Assembly (NCBI GenBank): GCA_964634885.1 | Contig: CAZWLN010000020.1 | Coordinates: 1-64,000, forward strand | DNA length: 64,000 nucleotides | Source: DAINRZ01 sp964634885 | Lineage (GTDB): Bacteria > Bacteroidota > Ignavibacteria > Kapaibacteriales > UBA2268 | Direction of reading: 5' to 3' | Shown: positions 26,535 to 36,200 of the stretch, in pieces | How positions within the stretch are numbered: the first letter of the stretch is position 1 | Layout of the letters: each line of letters opens with the position of its first letter | Translations under genes and position numbers: made by a program | Notes under the pieces: model-generated | What the model saw: only the letters and a program-made list of their open reading frames with translations | Told to the model about the DNA's origin: nothing | The model's database searches: none

Positions 26535-28019
26535 ATGAATGACATCCAACCTGTAAAAAAGAGATCCTGGCCAACCTGGGTTTTGTTTTCTGCAATTGTT
26601 GTTGTTGTATTCTTAGCAGGGTTGTTTCTCTCCACAATCATCGAAAGGCGGGGAGAAGAAAACACAAGGTTCCAGGTCGTCAGGCCCATCCCGGATTGGG
26701 AGCCCAAGAACGAAGTCTGGGGCGAGAATTACCCCCGCGAGTATGAGACTTACCTGAAAACCCTCGACACGAATTTCAGGAGTAAGCACGGCGGGTCACA
26801 AATGATAGATTACCTGGCCGAGAATCCCAACCTGGTAGTGATGTGGGCAGGCTATGCCTTTTCTAAGGATTACAGCCAGGGAAGAGGGCACGCCAACGCC
26901 GTGAAGGACATCAGGCTGACCCTGCGTACAGGAGGAGTGCAGGAAAGTCCTCAGCCTGCCACCTGCTGGACATGTAAGAGTACCGACGTACCGAGGGTAA
27001 TGGCTATCAAGGGGGTCGAAGCCTTTTACAAGATGAAATGGAAAGACATGGGGAGCGAGATAATCAATCCCATCGGCTGCCAGGACTGTCACGATCCGAA
27101 AACAATGAGCCTGAGAATTACAAGGCCGGCACTGAAAGAGGCTTTTGCACGCCAGGGAAAGAAGATGGAAGACTTTTCGCACCAGGAGATGAGGTCCCTT
27201 GTTTGTGCCCAGTGCCATGTCGAGTATTACTTTAAAGGCGATGGCAAATACCTTACTTTCCCGTGGGACAAAGGTTTCAGCGCCGATTCCATGGAGAAAT
27301 ACTACGACGAGGCTAACTTCACCGACTGGACGCATAAGCTGAGCAAAGCGAAGATGCTCAAAGGGCAGCATCCCGACTATGAGCTGTACCGTACAGGAAT
27401 ACACGCCGCCCGCGGTGTTTCATGCCCCGACTGTCACATGCCCTACAAAGTCGAGGGCGGCATGAAATTTACCGACCACCACATCCAAAGCCCGCTCAAT
27501 AACATTGCCAACTCCTGCCAGGTATGCCACCGGGAAAGCGAAGAACAACTCCGCCAGGACGTTTACGCCAGGCAGGACAGGGTACTTGAACTGAGAAGGA
27601 TTGCCGAGGATGCGCTTGCCAAAGCACACATCGAGGCCAAGGCCTGCTGGGACAACGGCGCTACTGAGGAAGAGATGGCTCCCGCTCTGCTTCTGATCCG
27701 CCATTCGCAGTGGCGCTGGGACTGGGTGGCCGCTGCCAACGCACTGGGCTTCCATGCCCCCGTCGAAGCCCTGCGTGTACTTGGTACTTCCATCCAGAAA
27801 GCCGAGCAGGCAAGGGCAATACTCACCCTTGTACTGTTCAAGCACAACGTGAAACTACCAATCCAGTATCCCGATATTTCGACAAAGGACAAGGCTCAGG
27901 CTTACATCGGGCTTGATATGGCAAAGCTCCGCGCCGACAAGAAGACATTCCTCGAAACGATTGTTCCCGGATGGGACCAGGCTGCAGAAAAACGCCAGGG
28001 TTCGCTGTACAAGTATTAA
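26535..28019 (+). CDS. nrfA: Ammonia-forming cytochrome c nitrite reductase NrfA
   Basis: 494-residue pentaheme catalytic subunit, periplasmic, with an uncleaved-looking N-terminal helix (14-36). It reduces nitrite to ammonium with six electrons (DNRA). The active-site heme is bound by CWTCK (144-148), the lysine-ligated CxxCK form. Four CxxCH motifs follow at 182, 224, 297 and 328. Catalytic residues can be seen in order: Arg (SQGRGHANAV), Tyr after the third heme (CAQCHVEYYF), and His in KGQHPDYE, where the K-x-Q-H sequence indicates the calcium-dependent class. Together with NrfH this implies anaerobic nitrite respiration. Confidence 0.96.
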   Translation: MNDIQPVKKRSWPTWVLFSAIVVVVFLAGLFLSTIIERRGEENTRFQVVRPIPDWEPKNEVWGENYPREYETYLKTLDTNFRSKHGGSQMIDYLAENPNLVVMWAGYAFSKDYSQGRGHANAVKDIRLTLRTGGVQESPQPATCWTCKSTDVPRVMAIKGVEAFYKMKWKDMGSEIINPIGCQDCHDPKTMSLRITRPALKEAFARQGKKMEDFSHQEMRSLVCAQCHVEYYFKGDGKYLTFPWDKGFSADSMEKYYDEANFTDWTHKLSKAKMLKGQHPDYELYRTGIHAARGVSCPDCHMPYKVEGGMKFTDHHIQSPLNNIANSCQVCHRESEEQLRQDVYARQDRVLELRRIAEDALAKAHIEAKACWDNGATEEEMAPALLLIRHSQWRWDWVAAANALGFHAPVEALRVLGTSIQKAEQARAILTLVLFKHNVKLPIQYPDISTKDKAQAYIGLDMAKLRADKKTFLETIVPGWDQAAEKRQGSLYKY

Positions 28020-28045
28020 TCCAGGATAAGTAATTTGTTAGTATC

Positions 28046-28080
28046 GGAAGGGGACAAGCGGCGACTTTCCCTTTCTTTTT
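28046..28080 (+). terminator. Rho-independent terminator after nrfA
   Basis: GGAAGGGGA / TTTCCCTTTC can pair over 9 positions (G-T pairs included) around a 12-base GC-rich loop, followed by TTTTT. It lies 27 bp after the nrfA stop. Confidence 0.6.
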
Positions 28081-28120
28081 CGCTATTGTTCATTCATTAT
28101 TCCGGAAAATTTTATTCCTA

Positions 28121-28180
28121 TTCACTAAATATCATAATAATTGGTGAATTAATTCACTGAATGTTATGATTATTGGTGAA
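28121..28180. promoter_or_regulatory. Twin 28-bp inverted-repeat sites, 32 bp apart
   Basis: Two copies (28121-28148 and 28153-28180) identical at 23 of 28 positions. Each starts TTCACT, ends TTGGTGAA, and is thus bounded by TTCAC/GTGAA inverted repeats. The 32-bp period is three helical turns, so two regulator dimers would sit on one face of the DNA. They lie about 140 bp upstream of the gene at 28322. Confidence 0.5.
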
Positions 28181-28277
28181 TTGACTCCTTTGCATCCATA
28201 ATTTTATCATGATGATCAATTAACTCTATACATATCTATTTACAAACATTTCATAAACTATTTCAGGTAATTTTCAG

Positions 28278-28285
28278 TAATTTTG
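28278..28285 (+). promoter_or_regulatory. TAnnTTTG-type -7 element
   Basis: TAATTTTG fits the Bacteroidota -7 consensus exactly, 36 bp before the ATG at 28322. A second TATTTTGTAAC lies 10 bp further on. No TTG at the right upstream distance, so a regulator may be needed. Confidence 0.4.
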
Positions 28286-28321
28286 TAAAATTGGTATTTT
28301 GTAACTATAAAAACTTAGTAA

Positions 28322-28816
28322 ATGAGAAAATTGCTATATACACTTCTATTACTTACAATTACAACCGGTATCTATTCCCAGGACATCAGCCTTACCGTAA
28401 TATCCTCAGGTGGGACTACGGCCTCTACCTCAGGCGGCAGCGTCAGTTTTACTGCCGGAGAGCCTGTAACGGGAACAATCAGCAATGGCTCCTATACCAT
28501 GACTCAGGGATTCCAACAGGGCAGCCTCATCGTCAACGCCGTGGAAGAGAACCTTCCGGCTTCGTGTTCCATTAAAGCATGGCCCATACCCTTTGCTAAT
28601 GAAATCAATATCGAGTGTAAATTGGACACTGAATCGGAAGTTACTTTTGAGTTTACCGATATTAACGGTAAACCTGTTTTCAGGTCGGTACAAAGCAGTG
28701 CAGGAAAGCTATTCGGGGCTGACCTCTCAGGCCTTGCTGCCGGCAGCTATATGCTTAAAGTTATGTTTAATGATGGGAAATACTTTAAAATTATTAAGGT
28801 TGTTAAAGTAAATTAG
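28322..28816 (+). CDS. Small secreted protein with T9SS-like C-terminal domain
   Basis: 164 residues. The signal peptide is about 1-19 (GIYSQ). A short Ser/Thr/Gly-rich region of about 60 residues ends in TMTQGFQQGSLIV, a phrase common just before sorting domains in Bacteroidota surface proteins. The C-terminal type A domain starts at IKAWPIPFANEINIE, where WPIPF replaces the usual YPNPF. There is no enzymatic domain, so it may be a minimal surface protein or the remains of a larger one. No Shine-Dalgarno sequence is seen. Confidence 0.75.
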   Translation: MRKLLYTLLLLTITTGIYSQDISLTVISSGGTTASTSGGSVSFTAGEPVTGTISNGSYTMTQGFQQGSLIVNAVEENLPASCSIKAWPIPFANEINIECKLDTESEVTFEFTDINGKPVFRSVQSSAGKLFGADLSGLAAGSYMLKVMFNDGKYFKIIKVVKVN

Positions 28817-28891
28817 AAATAAACTGAATTTTATCCTGACTTTCAAGCCGAGCCGGGAAACATCACTCCCCCTTTTCCAATCTTCGGCATC

Positions 28892-28907
28892 TACCGAAAT
28901 TTCGGTA
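28892..28907. promoter_or_regulatory. 16-bp perfect palindrome
   Basis: TACCGAAATTTCGGTA is perfectly self-complementary and lies about 97 bp upstream of the tail-fibre-like gene at 29004. Its size suits a dimeric regulator; no regulator is known. Confidence 0.35.
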
Positions 28908-29003
28908 CAGGTTAACACTAATCATGAAAATAAATGCTTCATGAGTGGTGGTAAAGATATATGATTTTGGAATTAATAATTAATACATAGAAGGTGAACA
29001 ACA

Positions 29004-31148
29004 ATGAGAATTGAATTGAAAAAACTGGCGCTGCTGCTGTCGATAGTGACAATTGCCGCAGCTTCGAACCTCGAAGCCAAAGGCTTCAAATACCAGGCTG
29101 TCGTCCGAAACGCGTTGGGAGAAGCCCTTTCGGCCAAGTCAGTTACGGTTCAGGTTACGATACGCAGGGACAGCCCGACAGGCGCAGGCGTTTATAGCGA
29201 AACACATTCGACGAAGACTGATAATTACGGGTTGATAAACATAGGCATAGGAGCGGGATCAACTGCATCCGGCAGCTTCGATGACATAGAATGGGGCCTC
29301 TACGACTGCTTCCTCGAAGTGTCGATCGACGACGGAAGCGGCTTCAGCGTCATTGGTACAACGCAGATCCTGTCTGTTCCCCTGGCGATATTCGCACTCG
29401 ATGCGAAAACAGCCGTCAATGCCGACACAGCGAAAGTAACGATTGCCGCCGACAGCGCCGGGATTGCCAAAACTGCCCTGACGGTTAAACAGGAAAACGA
29501 CCCCCTGTTCATGCAGTCGTTAGCCGCCGGGATTACGCCGTCAGATACGACGCGCTGGGCCAAAAGCGCCAATGTCCCGACAAAAGTAGGCGAACTCGAA
29601 AACGACGCCGGATATATCTCTTCTGAAAAAGACTCCACATTCCTTCGCAGCCCTGCAAACGCGGTTTCCTGGGGTGACATTGAGACCTGGAAACTGGCCT
29701 ACTCATGGGGTGACCATAAGAAAGCAGGTTACATGCTAAACAGCGACTTCCAGGCCCATCCTGCTTCGTCGATTACTGCCGAAGACAAGAACCGCTGGTC
29801 GATGGCTTACAACTGGGGCGACCACGCAGACGCAGGTTACCTTAAAATGGAGAAAGACAGTTCGGTTACGAATGAATTGCAGGTGTTGACTATCAGTAAC
29901 GACACGATCTACCTCAGCAACGGCGGCTTTGCCAAACTGCCCTCCGGTTTCAGCAGCAATTTCAGGGACCTGACTAATATCCCTTCAAAGTTAGATACGA
30001 ACTATACGGACGACTTTGACGGCAACTACTCTTCGCTTAGCAATGCCCCGGATATTGCAAATACTACTCTCAACAAAACGATACAGCTTTCAACAAGCGA
30101 CAATACGACCAGCCTGAGTGCCCTGAACAGTTCGTTCACTAATATTTTCAAAGTCAGGGGCGATGGTAAGGTAGGAATAATGCAAGCGTCCCCACGCTCA
30201 ACACTTGAAGTCGGAGGCACCGACGGCCTAATCGTTACCGGAACCCCGAACACCGGCACAGTTCAGGCATTAGGCTCCGGCTGCCGCCTGCAGTGGTATC
30301 CCCGCAAAGGAGCGTTCAGGGCCGGCTATGCAGAATCCAACTGGTGGGACGACGACGGCAGCTCCAATCCCAGATTAGCATTGTACTCTGTTGGTATGGG
30401 ATACCAGCCAAGGGCTTCCGGATCATATTCAACTGCCATCGGCTCACAAAACAAAGCTACCGGCGATTATTCCCTGGCATTAGGCTCTTACAGTTGGGCG
30501 ACTGGAAGTCATTCCATCGCTATCGGTACAATGGCCGAAGCCACAGGGATTTACTCCATTGCAATTGGATCCGGAGCCAGCACTAACGGGAAAGACGGCG
30601 CCATGGTAATCGGTGATGACACATGGTTTCAGACTGCCTATGCTTCTTGCGATAACGAACTGACGATGCGTTTTTCCGGCGGTTACAGGCTCTGGAGCAG
30701 TTACCCCGACTCTGTTTCCGGCGTTTATATGCGGGGCAATCAGAGCGGCTGGAGCAACTACTGCGACAGGAACCTTAAAGAAAACTTCAGGGAACCCGAC
30801 AACGAGGCACTCCTGAAATCGATTGAGAATATGCCTGTAACAGAATGGAACTATAAAAGCAACAAAGAAACTAAATATATGGGCCCTGTCGCCCAGGACT
30901 TCTTTTCAGCTTTCCATCTCGGCGGCGACGACAGCCTCGGCATCAACTCCATCTGCATCGACGGCGTCAATATGGCAGGCGTTAAGGCCCTGATTAAAAG
31001 GACAAACGAAGCAAACAAAGAGATTGAAATACTTAAACAACAGAATTGTGAACTTAACAAAAAATTGAATCTCCTTCTGGAGAAAGCAGGCATCAACACT
31101 ATGGATAACGATTCCATTGCCGACGCCGGAAGCCGTCAGGCGAAATAA
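29004..31148 (+). CDS. Tail-fibre-like protein with YadA-type head repeats and Peptidase S74 chaperone domain
   Basis: 714 residues. A signal-like N-terminus (1-25) precedes FKYQAVVRNALGEAL, a motif shared by many Bacteroidota surface proteins. Next come paired SWGDH repeats (about 228-275), then YadA-type head repeats near 475-530 (YSTAIGSQNKATGDYSLALG and relatives). The Peptidase S74 intramolecular chaperone domain covers about 585-680 and ends in a coiled coil (EIEILKQQNCELNKKL). S74 domains trimerise the fibre and then cut themselves off with a Ser-Lys dyad in S-D-x-x-x-K. Here the motif is CDRNLK, Cys587 and Lys592. AAGGTGA lies 7 bases before the ATG. The protein probably forms a trimeric surface fibre. 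Confidence 0.85.
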   Translation: MRIELKKLALLLSIVTIAAASNLEAKGFKYQAVVRNALGEALSAKSVTVQVTIRRDSPTGAGVYSETHSTKTDNYGLINIGIGAGSTASGSFDDIEWGLYDCFLEVSIDDGSGFSVIGTTQILSVPLAIFALDAKTAVNADTAKVTIAADSAGIAKTALTVKQENDPLFMQSLAAGITPSDTTRWAKSANVPTKVGELENDAGYISSEKDSTFLRSPANAVSWGDIETWKLAYSWGDHKKAGYMLNSDFQAHPASSITAEDKNRWSMAYNWGDHADAGYLKMEKDSSVTNELQVLTISNDTIYLSNGGFAKLPSGFSSNFRDLTNIPSKLDTNYTDDFDGNYSSLSNAPDIANTTLNKTIQLSTSDNTTSLSALNSSFTNIFKVRGDGKVGIMQASPRSTLEVGGTDGLIVTGTPNTGTVQALGSGCRLQWYPRKGAFRAGYAESNWWDDDGSSNPRLALYSVGMGYQPRASGSYSTAIGSQNKATGDYSLALGSYSWATGSHSIAIGTMAEATGIYSIAIGSGASTNGKDGAMVIGDDTWFQTAYASCDNELTMRFSGGYRLWSSYPDSVSGVYMRGNQSGWSNYCDRNLKENFREPDNEALLKSIENMPVTEWNYKSNKETKYMGPVAQDFFSAFHLGGDDSLGINSICIDGVNMAGVKALIKRTNEANKEIEILKQQNCELNKKLNLLLEKAGINTMDNDSIADAGSRQAK

Positions 31149-31478
31149 ATTTGAAACCTTCCGAAGGTTTGGGACCTTCGGTTGGTTCACGACGAAAAGG
31201 AGGGGAAAGCCGCAGTGGCTCTGCTTTTTCTTGCTTGATAAACTTGACAAACTAATGACCCCATCCCGGCCTTCCCCAAGGGGAAGGAGAAAGAAGCACA
31301 GAATATTTCTTCTTACTTGACAAACTTTATAAACTTGATGAACTTGAGAGTCCAACCACCCCCTACCCCCTCCTTATCCAAGGAGGGGAAAGCCGCAGTG
31401 GCTCTGCTTTTTCTTGCTTGATGAACTTGACAAACTTGATGAACGAAAAACCGAACCGCGTATTTCAATCGGATAAGG
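31149..31478. repeat. Composite dispersed-repeat cluster
   Basis: No gene is visible. It holds, in order: an AACCTTCCGAAGGTT hairpin (about 31154-31168); a GGGGAAAGCCGC...GGCTCTGC module; a CTTCCCC-AA-GGGGAAGG palindrome (31281-31296); an inverted nonamer array of CTTGA(T/C)AAA type (31316-31347); a G-rich element seen here as its C-rich complement (31347-31390); a second copy of the CCGC...GCTCTGC module; and more nonamers to 31444. The same modules recur at 43124-43450, 58578-59010 and 63056-63373. Confidence 0.75.
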
Positions 31479-32153
31479 TCAATTGCTGTTGTAGTACAGC
31501 TTAAAATCAATCCTGACGCTCTCGCCGACTTTGGAGCCGATTGTTCCCTGGGAGCCTTTGACGTCAAAGTCTTTAAGTGTTATCCTGAACGAGCCTTCAA
31601 TAAAAAATAGGTTACCGGGCGCTCTTTTGGCGGTTTCCGCGGATGCTTTGACGAGTGTTAGCTTGATCGGCAGCCTCATCTCCTTTGCTTTGCCGTGCAT
31701 CCTGAATACTCCCAAAGCGGTGGCTTCCGCCACGGACCTGCCTTTCATGGCGTCCACGCTGGTAATTGTAACGAACTTCAATTCGCGGAGTTCGAAGGAA
31801 ATATCGGGATAATTCTTCGAGTCGAGCCAGTTTTCCTCCCTCAGGTGCTGGTCCCGGAGGTCGATGCCTGTTTTAAGGGCGTCCACCTTGAATGAGACCT
31901 TACCGCTCGACGATTCGATGTCCGACATGTTCAGTTTCACAGTACTCGTAATTTTTGACGGATCCCCTACATAGCCGGGAATGTCCTCTAAGGGAGCCGA
32001 ACTGTGGAATTTCAGCTCCGGCGGGGCAATTTTGGCGTTCAGCCTGAATGTCTTTGTCCCGGATATACCAAGCCCGAAATCGGTAGCTCCGGCCGTTCCG
32101 AAGATCAAAAACCCAATCAGGGCAATGCCTGCGATATATTTTAACCTGTTCAT
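31479..32153 (-). CDS. YceI-family secreted protein
   Basis: 224 residues. The signal peptide is about 1-23 (FGTAGA). One YceI lipocalin-like beta-barrel domain follows (SKITSTVKLNMSDIES, DQHLREENWLDSKNYPDISF), with the characteristic LDSKNYPDI motif. YceI proteins bind polyisoprenoid or other hydrophobic ligands in the periplasm. It is the last gene of a three-gene leftward operon (VOC protein, small membrane protein, YceI), 14 bp after the membrane protein. Confidence 0.88.
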   Translation of the reverse strand: MNRLKYIAGIALIGFLIFGTAGATDFGLGISGTKTFRLNAKIAPPELKFHSSAPLEDIPGYVGDPSKITSTVKLNMSDIESSSGKVSFKVDALKTGIDLRDQHLREENWLDSKNYPDISFELRELKFVTITSVDAMKGRSVAEATALGVFRMHGKAKEMRLPIKLTLVKASAETAKRAPGNLFFIEGSFRITLKDFDVKGSQGTIGSKVGESVRIDFKLYYNSN

Positions 32154-32167
32154 GATCTCTCCATTTT

Positions 32168-32506
32168 TTAATTTGTTTTTACAGCAAATTTCCTTTTTTT
32201 TCTTCCGTGCATGATGAGCCCCACAGTTCCCACAGTGATGAGGAGGCTGCCAATAGGCAGTACCGCAGCCATTGCTTCGGGTGTTATCATGTCCGTTCCC
32301 GGCAGTAGCCCAAGCCAGAATCCTTTTTCTTCCTGTGTTTCAGTTACTTCCGTCCCGAGCAGTTCGTCGGTGTGTTTCAGCTCGGTAATCTTCGAATCCC
32401 TGCTGTAAATCAGCGCTTTGCCGAAGTCATTGCTGTCGCTGTACCATTTGGCCAGCAGAGGTATTATTAATAAAAACGACACTATGTATAATATTTTCCA
32501 ATTCAT
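32168..32506 (-). CDS. Small two-helix membrane protein, function unknown
   Basis: 112 residues. A hydrophobic N-terminal segment is at 4-20, a charged Thr/Glu-rich loop at 35-65, and a second helix at about 82-100, followed by a basic tail (GRKKRKFAVK) that should be cytoplasmic. It belongs to no family I recognise. Its ATG shares one base with the stop codon of the VOC gene (TAATG), so the two are translationally coupled. Confidence 0.7.
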   Translation of the reverse strand: MNWKILYIVSFLLIIPLLAKWYSDSNDFGKALIYSRDSKITELKHTDELLGTEVTETQEEKGFWLGLLPGTDMITPEAMAAVLPIGSLLITVGTVGLIMHGRKKRKFAVKTN

Positions 32507-32895
32507 TACAGCCTCGAATGCAGGGCAACCCTGTTGCCTTCGGTGTCGAGTATGATTGCCATGTAGCCATGTTCGGGCGAGATCTGCATCTTGGACTGGA
32601 GGATTTTACCTCCTGCTTCTTCTACCCTGTTTAACTCATTGTCTAAGTCGCCGGAAAAAGCTGTGAAGTAAATCAAAACTCCATCCCCGGAGGGCTTGTA
32701 AGTATTGTTGTGATGGACCAGCGAGCCGCCGCTGCCGATGGTTCCTTCGACCCACGGGAACCAGGCCATGTCCAAAGGCCCCAGTTGGTTGCGCGACAGT
32801 TCCACACCAAGAACTTCCTGGTAGAAAGCTATTGCCCGTTCCATGTCCTGCACCGGTATCTCAAACCAACCTACTACATTATGCGATGGTGTCAT
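32506..32895 (-). CDS. VOC-family (glyoxalase/bleomycin-resistance fold) protein
   Basis: 129 residues forming one vicinal-oxygen-chelate domain: GWFEIPVQDMERAIAFYQEVLGVEL at the start, a second beta-alpha-beta module ending DTEGNRVALHS. FEIPV and VALHS give the typical strand edges. Metal-ligand positions are not obvious enough to predict an enzyme reaction. It is the first gene of the operon with the small membrane protein and YceI. Confidence 0.85.
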   Translation of the reverse strand: MTPSHNVVGWFEIPVQDMERAIAFYQEVLGVELSRNQLGPLDMAWFPWVEGTIGSGGSLVHHNNTYKPSGDGVLIYFTAFSGDLDNELNRVEEAGGKILQSKMQISPEHGYMAIILDTEGNRVALHSRL

Positions 32896-33283
32896 TATAA
32901 TTTCCTCTTTTCTTAATCAATTAACAAATTCGAAAGAAAAGAAGTATATACTAAATATATATTTTATGGTACCTAAATTATTATTTAGTAAATTATAAAG
33001 ATGGACTCCACCTCAGAGGTAGAGTCCATTTTAAACTGGTCGGGTCCATCTTAACACAGGCAGGATTTTAAATATTATCCCGGTCATTACGTAAATAATA
33101 ATCGGGATAAGGTATTAATTGTCTCATGCTGAAGGTAAATACTAATTTTTATTAGTAAATAAATAGAAATTTTTGTAAATTTACAGTGCAGCATGAATGG
33201 TCTATACCATCGTTTGTGCTTACGATTAACGAATAATTGTAGGTATAAATGCATATGTTTTTAAAATATATTGAAGTTATGAT
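32896..33283. other. 388-bp AT-rich intergenic region with alternative hairpins
   Basis: Divergent promoter space between the VOC operon (-) and the TPR gene (+). It contains ATGGACTC-C-ACCT / AGGT-A-GAGTCCAT (33001-33029). A third arm, GGGTCCATCTT (33042-33052), can pair instead with 32998-33008 over 11 positions. A TATCCCG/CGGGATA inverted repeat spans about 33077-33110. No gene is seen. Confidence 0.5.
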
Positions 33284-36200
33284 ATGAGCAAAACGCTTGT
33301 AAGGGCAGTCTTTTTTGTTTTTCTGACAATGACAGCCCGAAGCCAGATTGTTGAGCCGTACTATGAATACGGTTCGAAGAGGATCGCAGGAGCCTATGAA
33401 TCATTCGGGATGGGCCTGCTCGAAGAAGCTGAAAAGACACTTCTCGACGCCATCGAACAATTCCCCGAGACACCCGCCTACGATATGGCTGTATTACTCC
33501 AGGCAAAAATCGACCTCTACAACAACAATTACAACCTTGCAATTCAAAGGCTTACCATATTCATTACCGAAAGGTCAAACTCCTCGCTTGTGCCCCATGC
33601 AGCCCTCGAACGGGCCTACATGGCCTTCGAAAAAGGTAAGTACAGGAATGCCGCCGACTATTTCCTCGAAGCAAAAAAATATGCCGACACCGAGTTCATC
33701 GAACGCCGCGACAGCGCCTACAACAGGATTGCACACAGTGCAGTCTTCTGGCGTGCGGTCTCCCTTGCCTTCGACAAGAAACTCGACCTGTCGGGCGAAG
33801 TGTTCATGGAGTGTGTAAACCATTATCCCAACGGCCCTTACACCGACGACGCACTTTTCGCACTCGGCCTGACCGAGGAGATGAAGGGCCATTACAGGCT
33901 TGCCCTGGACTATTACAATTCAATCGGCGTCAACCACCCCTATTCCAACATGATTGTTGCCTCTAAGGTCAGGAGCGTGAACAATTACCTGATGATGAGG
34001 GACCCGGCTTCAGCCTTAGTTACCGCCGACGAGGCAGGCAGGACGATAGGCCTGATCAAATCCGGCGACTCTCTCGCTGCCGGCTACGAACCCCAGAGCT
34101 ATTTCGAAACAGCGTCGGAAGAACTGCTTTACCTGAAGGGCGAAGCTTACAACCTGTCGGCCAATTACAACCTGGCTGTGGAGTCGTTCACTTCGTTCCT
34201 GGAACAGTACAAGGAATCGCAGATCGTCAATCTTGTCAGGTTGTCGAAGGGCTGGGCTCTGCTCAACCTCAAAGACTACCCGCAAAGCATTGCCTATTTC
34301 GATGAAATAATAAATGCCGTAAAGGAAGAAAACGCACCTGTCCGCAGCCTCGCTGCCCTCTACCGTTCGATTGCCATGAAGAAGTCCGGCAAAGCGGAAG
34401 ACGCCCTCAAAGAGCTTTCCACCCTTTCAGTTCAGCCCGGCTATCCCAACCTGGGCAATGCACTGCTCGAACTCGGCCAGATATACTACGAAGCCGGCGA
34501 CTTCAGCAATGCAGCCAGGGTATTGGAACGCGGATTGAGGGAATCGAAAAGCGAACTGGTTTCTACAAAGATCAACCTGCTCCTCGGTTCCTGCTTCCTG
34601 GAACAACAACGCTGGGCTAAAGCAGCTTCCTGCTTCCAGGATGCCGAAAAGATTGCTGCCAAAAGCACCTATGTAAGCATGCCACAAAGAGAATGGTACC
34701 TGGCTGAGTCGAACCTGAAGATGGGCATTGCCCTCGTTAACAACAACAGCTACTCTGCGGCCATACCTCCCCTCCTCAAATTCATCGTCGAATACCAGGC
34801 CGACCCAAGGTGCGACGAAGCGCTCTTCTGGCTGGGCGAGGCATACTACAAGTCGGACCTTCTTAACAACGCCGTGGAAACCTACGGGAAACTGCTCCGT
34901 ATGTATCCCGTGAGCAGCCGCAGGGAAGAAGCCTATTACGGCCTGGGCTGGTCGAATTTCAGGATGAAAAAATTCAAAGAGTCGGGTGAAGCCTATGAAA
35001 ATATGATGAAAGAGTTCCCCGATTCCAAATTCAACGTAGAGGTGCTCTCGCGACAGGGCGACAGCTACTACGTAAACAGGAATTACAAGAAAGCCGCCGA
35101 AGCATACGAAAAAGCTGCCAAGCTCGGCCCCAAGACCGAAGAAGGGCTGTACGCCTCATACCAGCAGTGCTATGCCCTCTACAAGAACGGAGACAACGAG
35201 AAAGCTATTACTGCACTGTTGCAATTCGCACGCAACTATCCCGAATCGTCCTATTCGGACAATGCACTCTATCTTGCCGGGTGGATCCGCTTCCAGCAGA
35301 AGAAGTATGCCGACGCAGTCGAGGACTTCAAGTACCTCATCAACGCTTACCCCAATTCGCAGCACCTTGCAAAAGCCAATTATGCAATAGGCGACTCATA
35401 CTACAATCTTCGCAGTTACGAAGAAGCAATGACAGCCTACCGTAAGGTAGTCGATGAATTTCCCGACGACCCGCTCTCGACTGAAGCAATGCGCGGCATC
35501 CAGTATTGTCTCCGGGGACTGGGAAGGGACGAAGCCCTGGCCATTAGCGACTCGGCCCAGAAAACCGGCGCTTTCAATCCCGAATCTCTCTTCGCCATAG
35601 AAACAAAATTCAATAAAGCGCAGGAATTCTACCTTGCCGGGAAGAATAAAGACGCTGTTACCGAATTCACCGACTTTGTCAATAAATACCCCCAGAGCGA
35701 TTTCACTCAGGAAGCCTATTTCTGGCTCGGAAGAAGCTACCTGAACCTTGGAGAATTGGACAACGCCGAGAAAGTATTTACAGAACTGCGTGAAAAATTC
35801 CCTGAAAGCGAATACACTTCCATGAGCTATATCGAATATGCTGTAGCCCTGAAAAAGAACAACAGGACCGATGCTGCCGACTCGCTGTTCCAGTTCATAG
35901 AAAAGAAATACCCCGAAAGCCAGGAATCGGCTCAGGCCTCCTTCGAGAGAGCGATGATAATCTTCGCGAAAGGCGACACGGCAACATCCATGAGCATTTT
36001 CAGGAGAATTGCCGAAGAGTACCCGGAGATGGGGTTTGGCGACAACAGCCGCCTGCAGTTGGCCCTCTATTTCCGCGAGCAGGAGAAATACGACAGCGCT
36101 CTCGCCGAATTCAGGATACTCGCCCGCAGGGATGAGAATCCGGTCATTTCTTCCGAAGCTCAGTACCGCATCGGTGAGATCGAACAGAGGATGAAGAACT

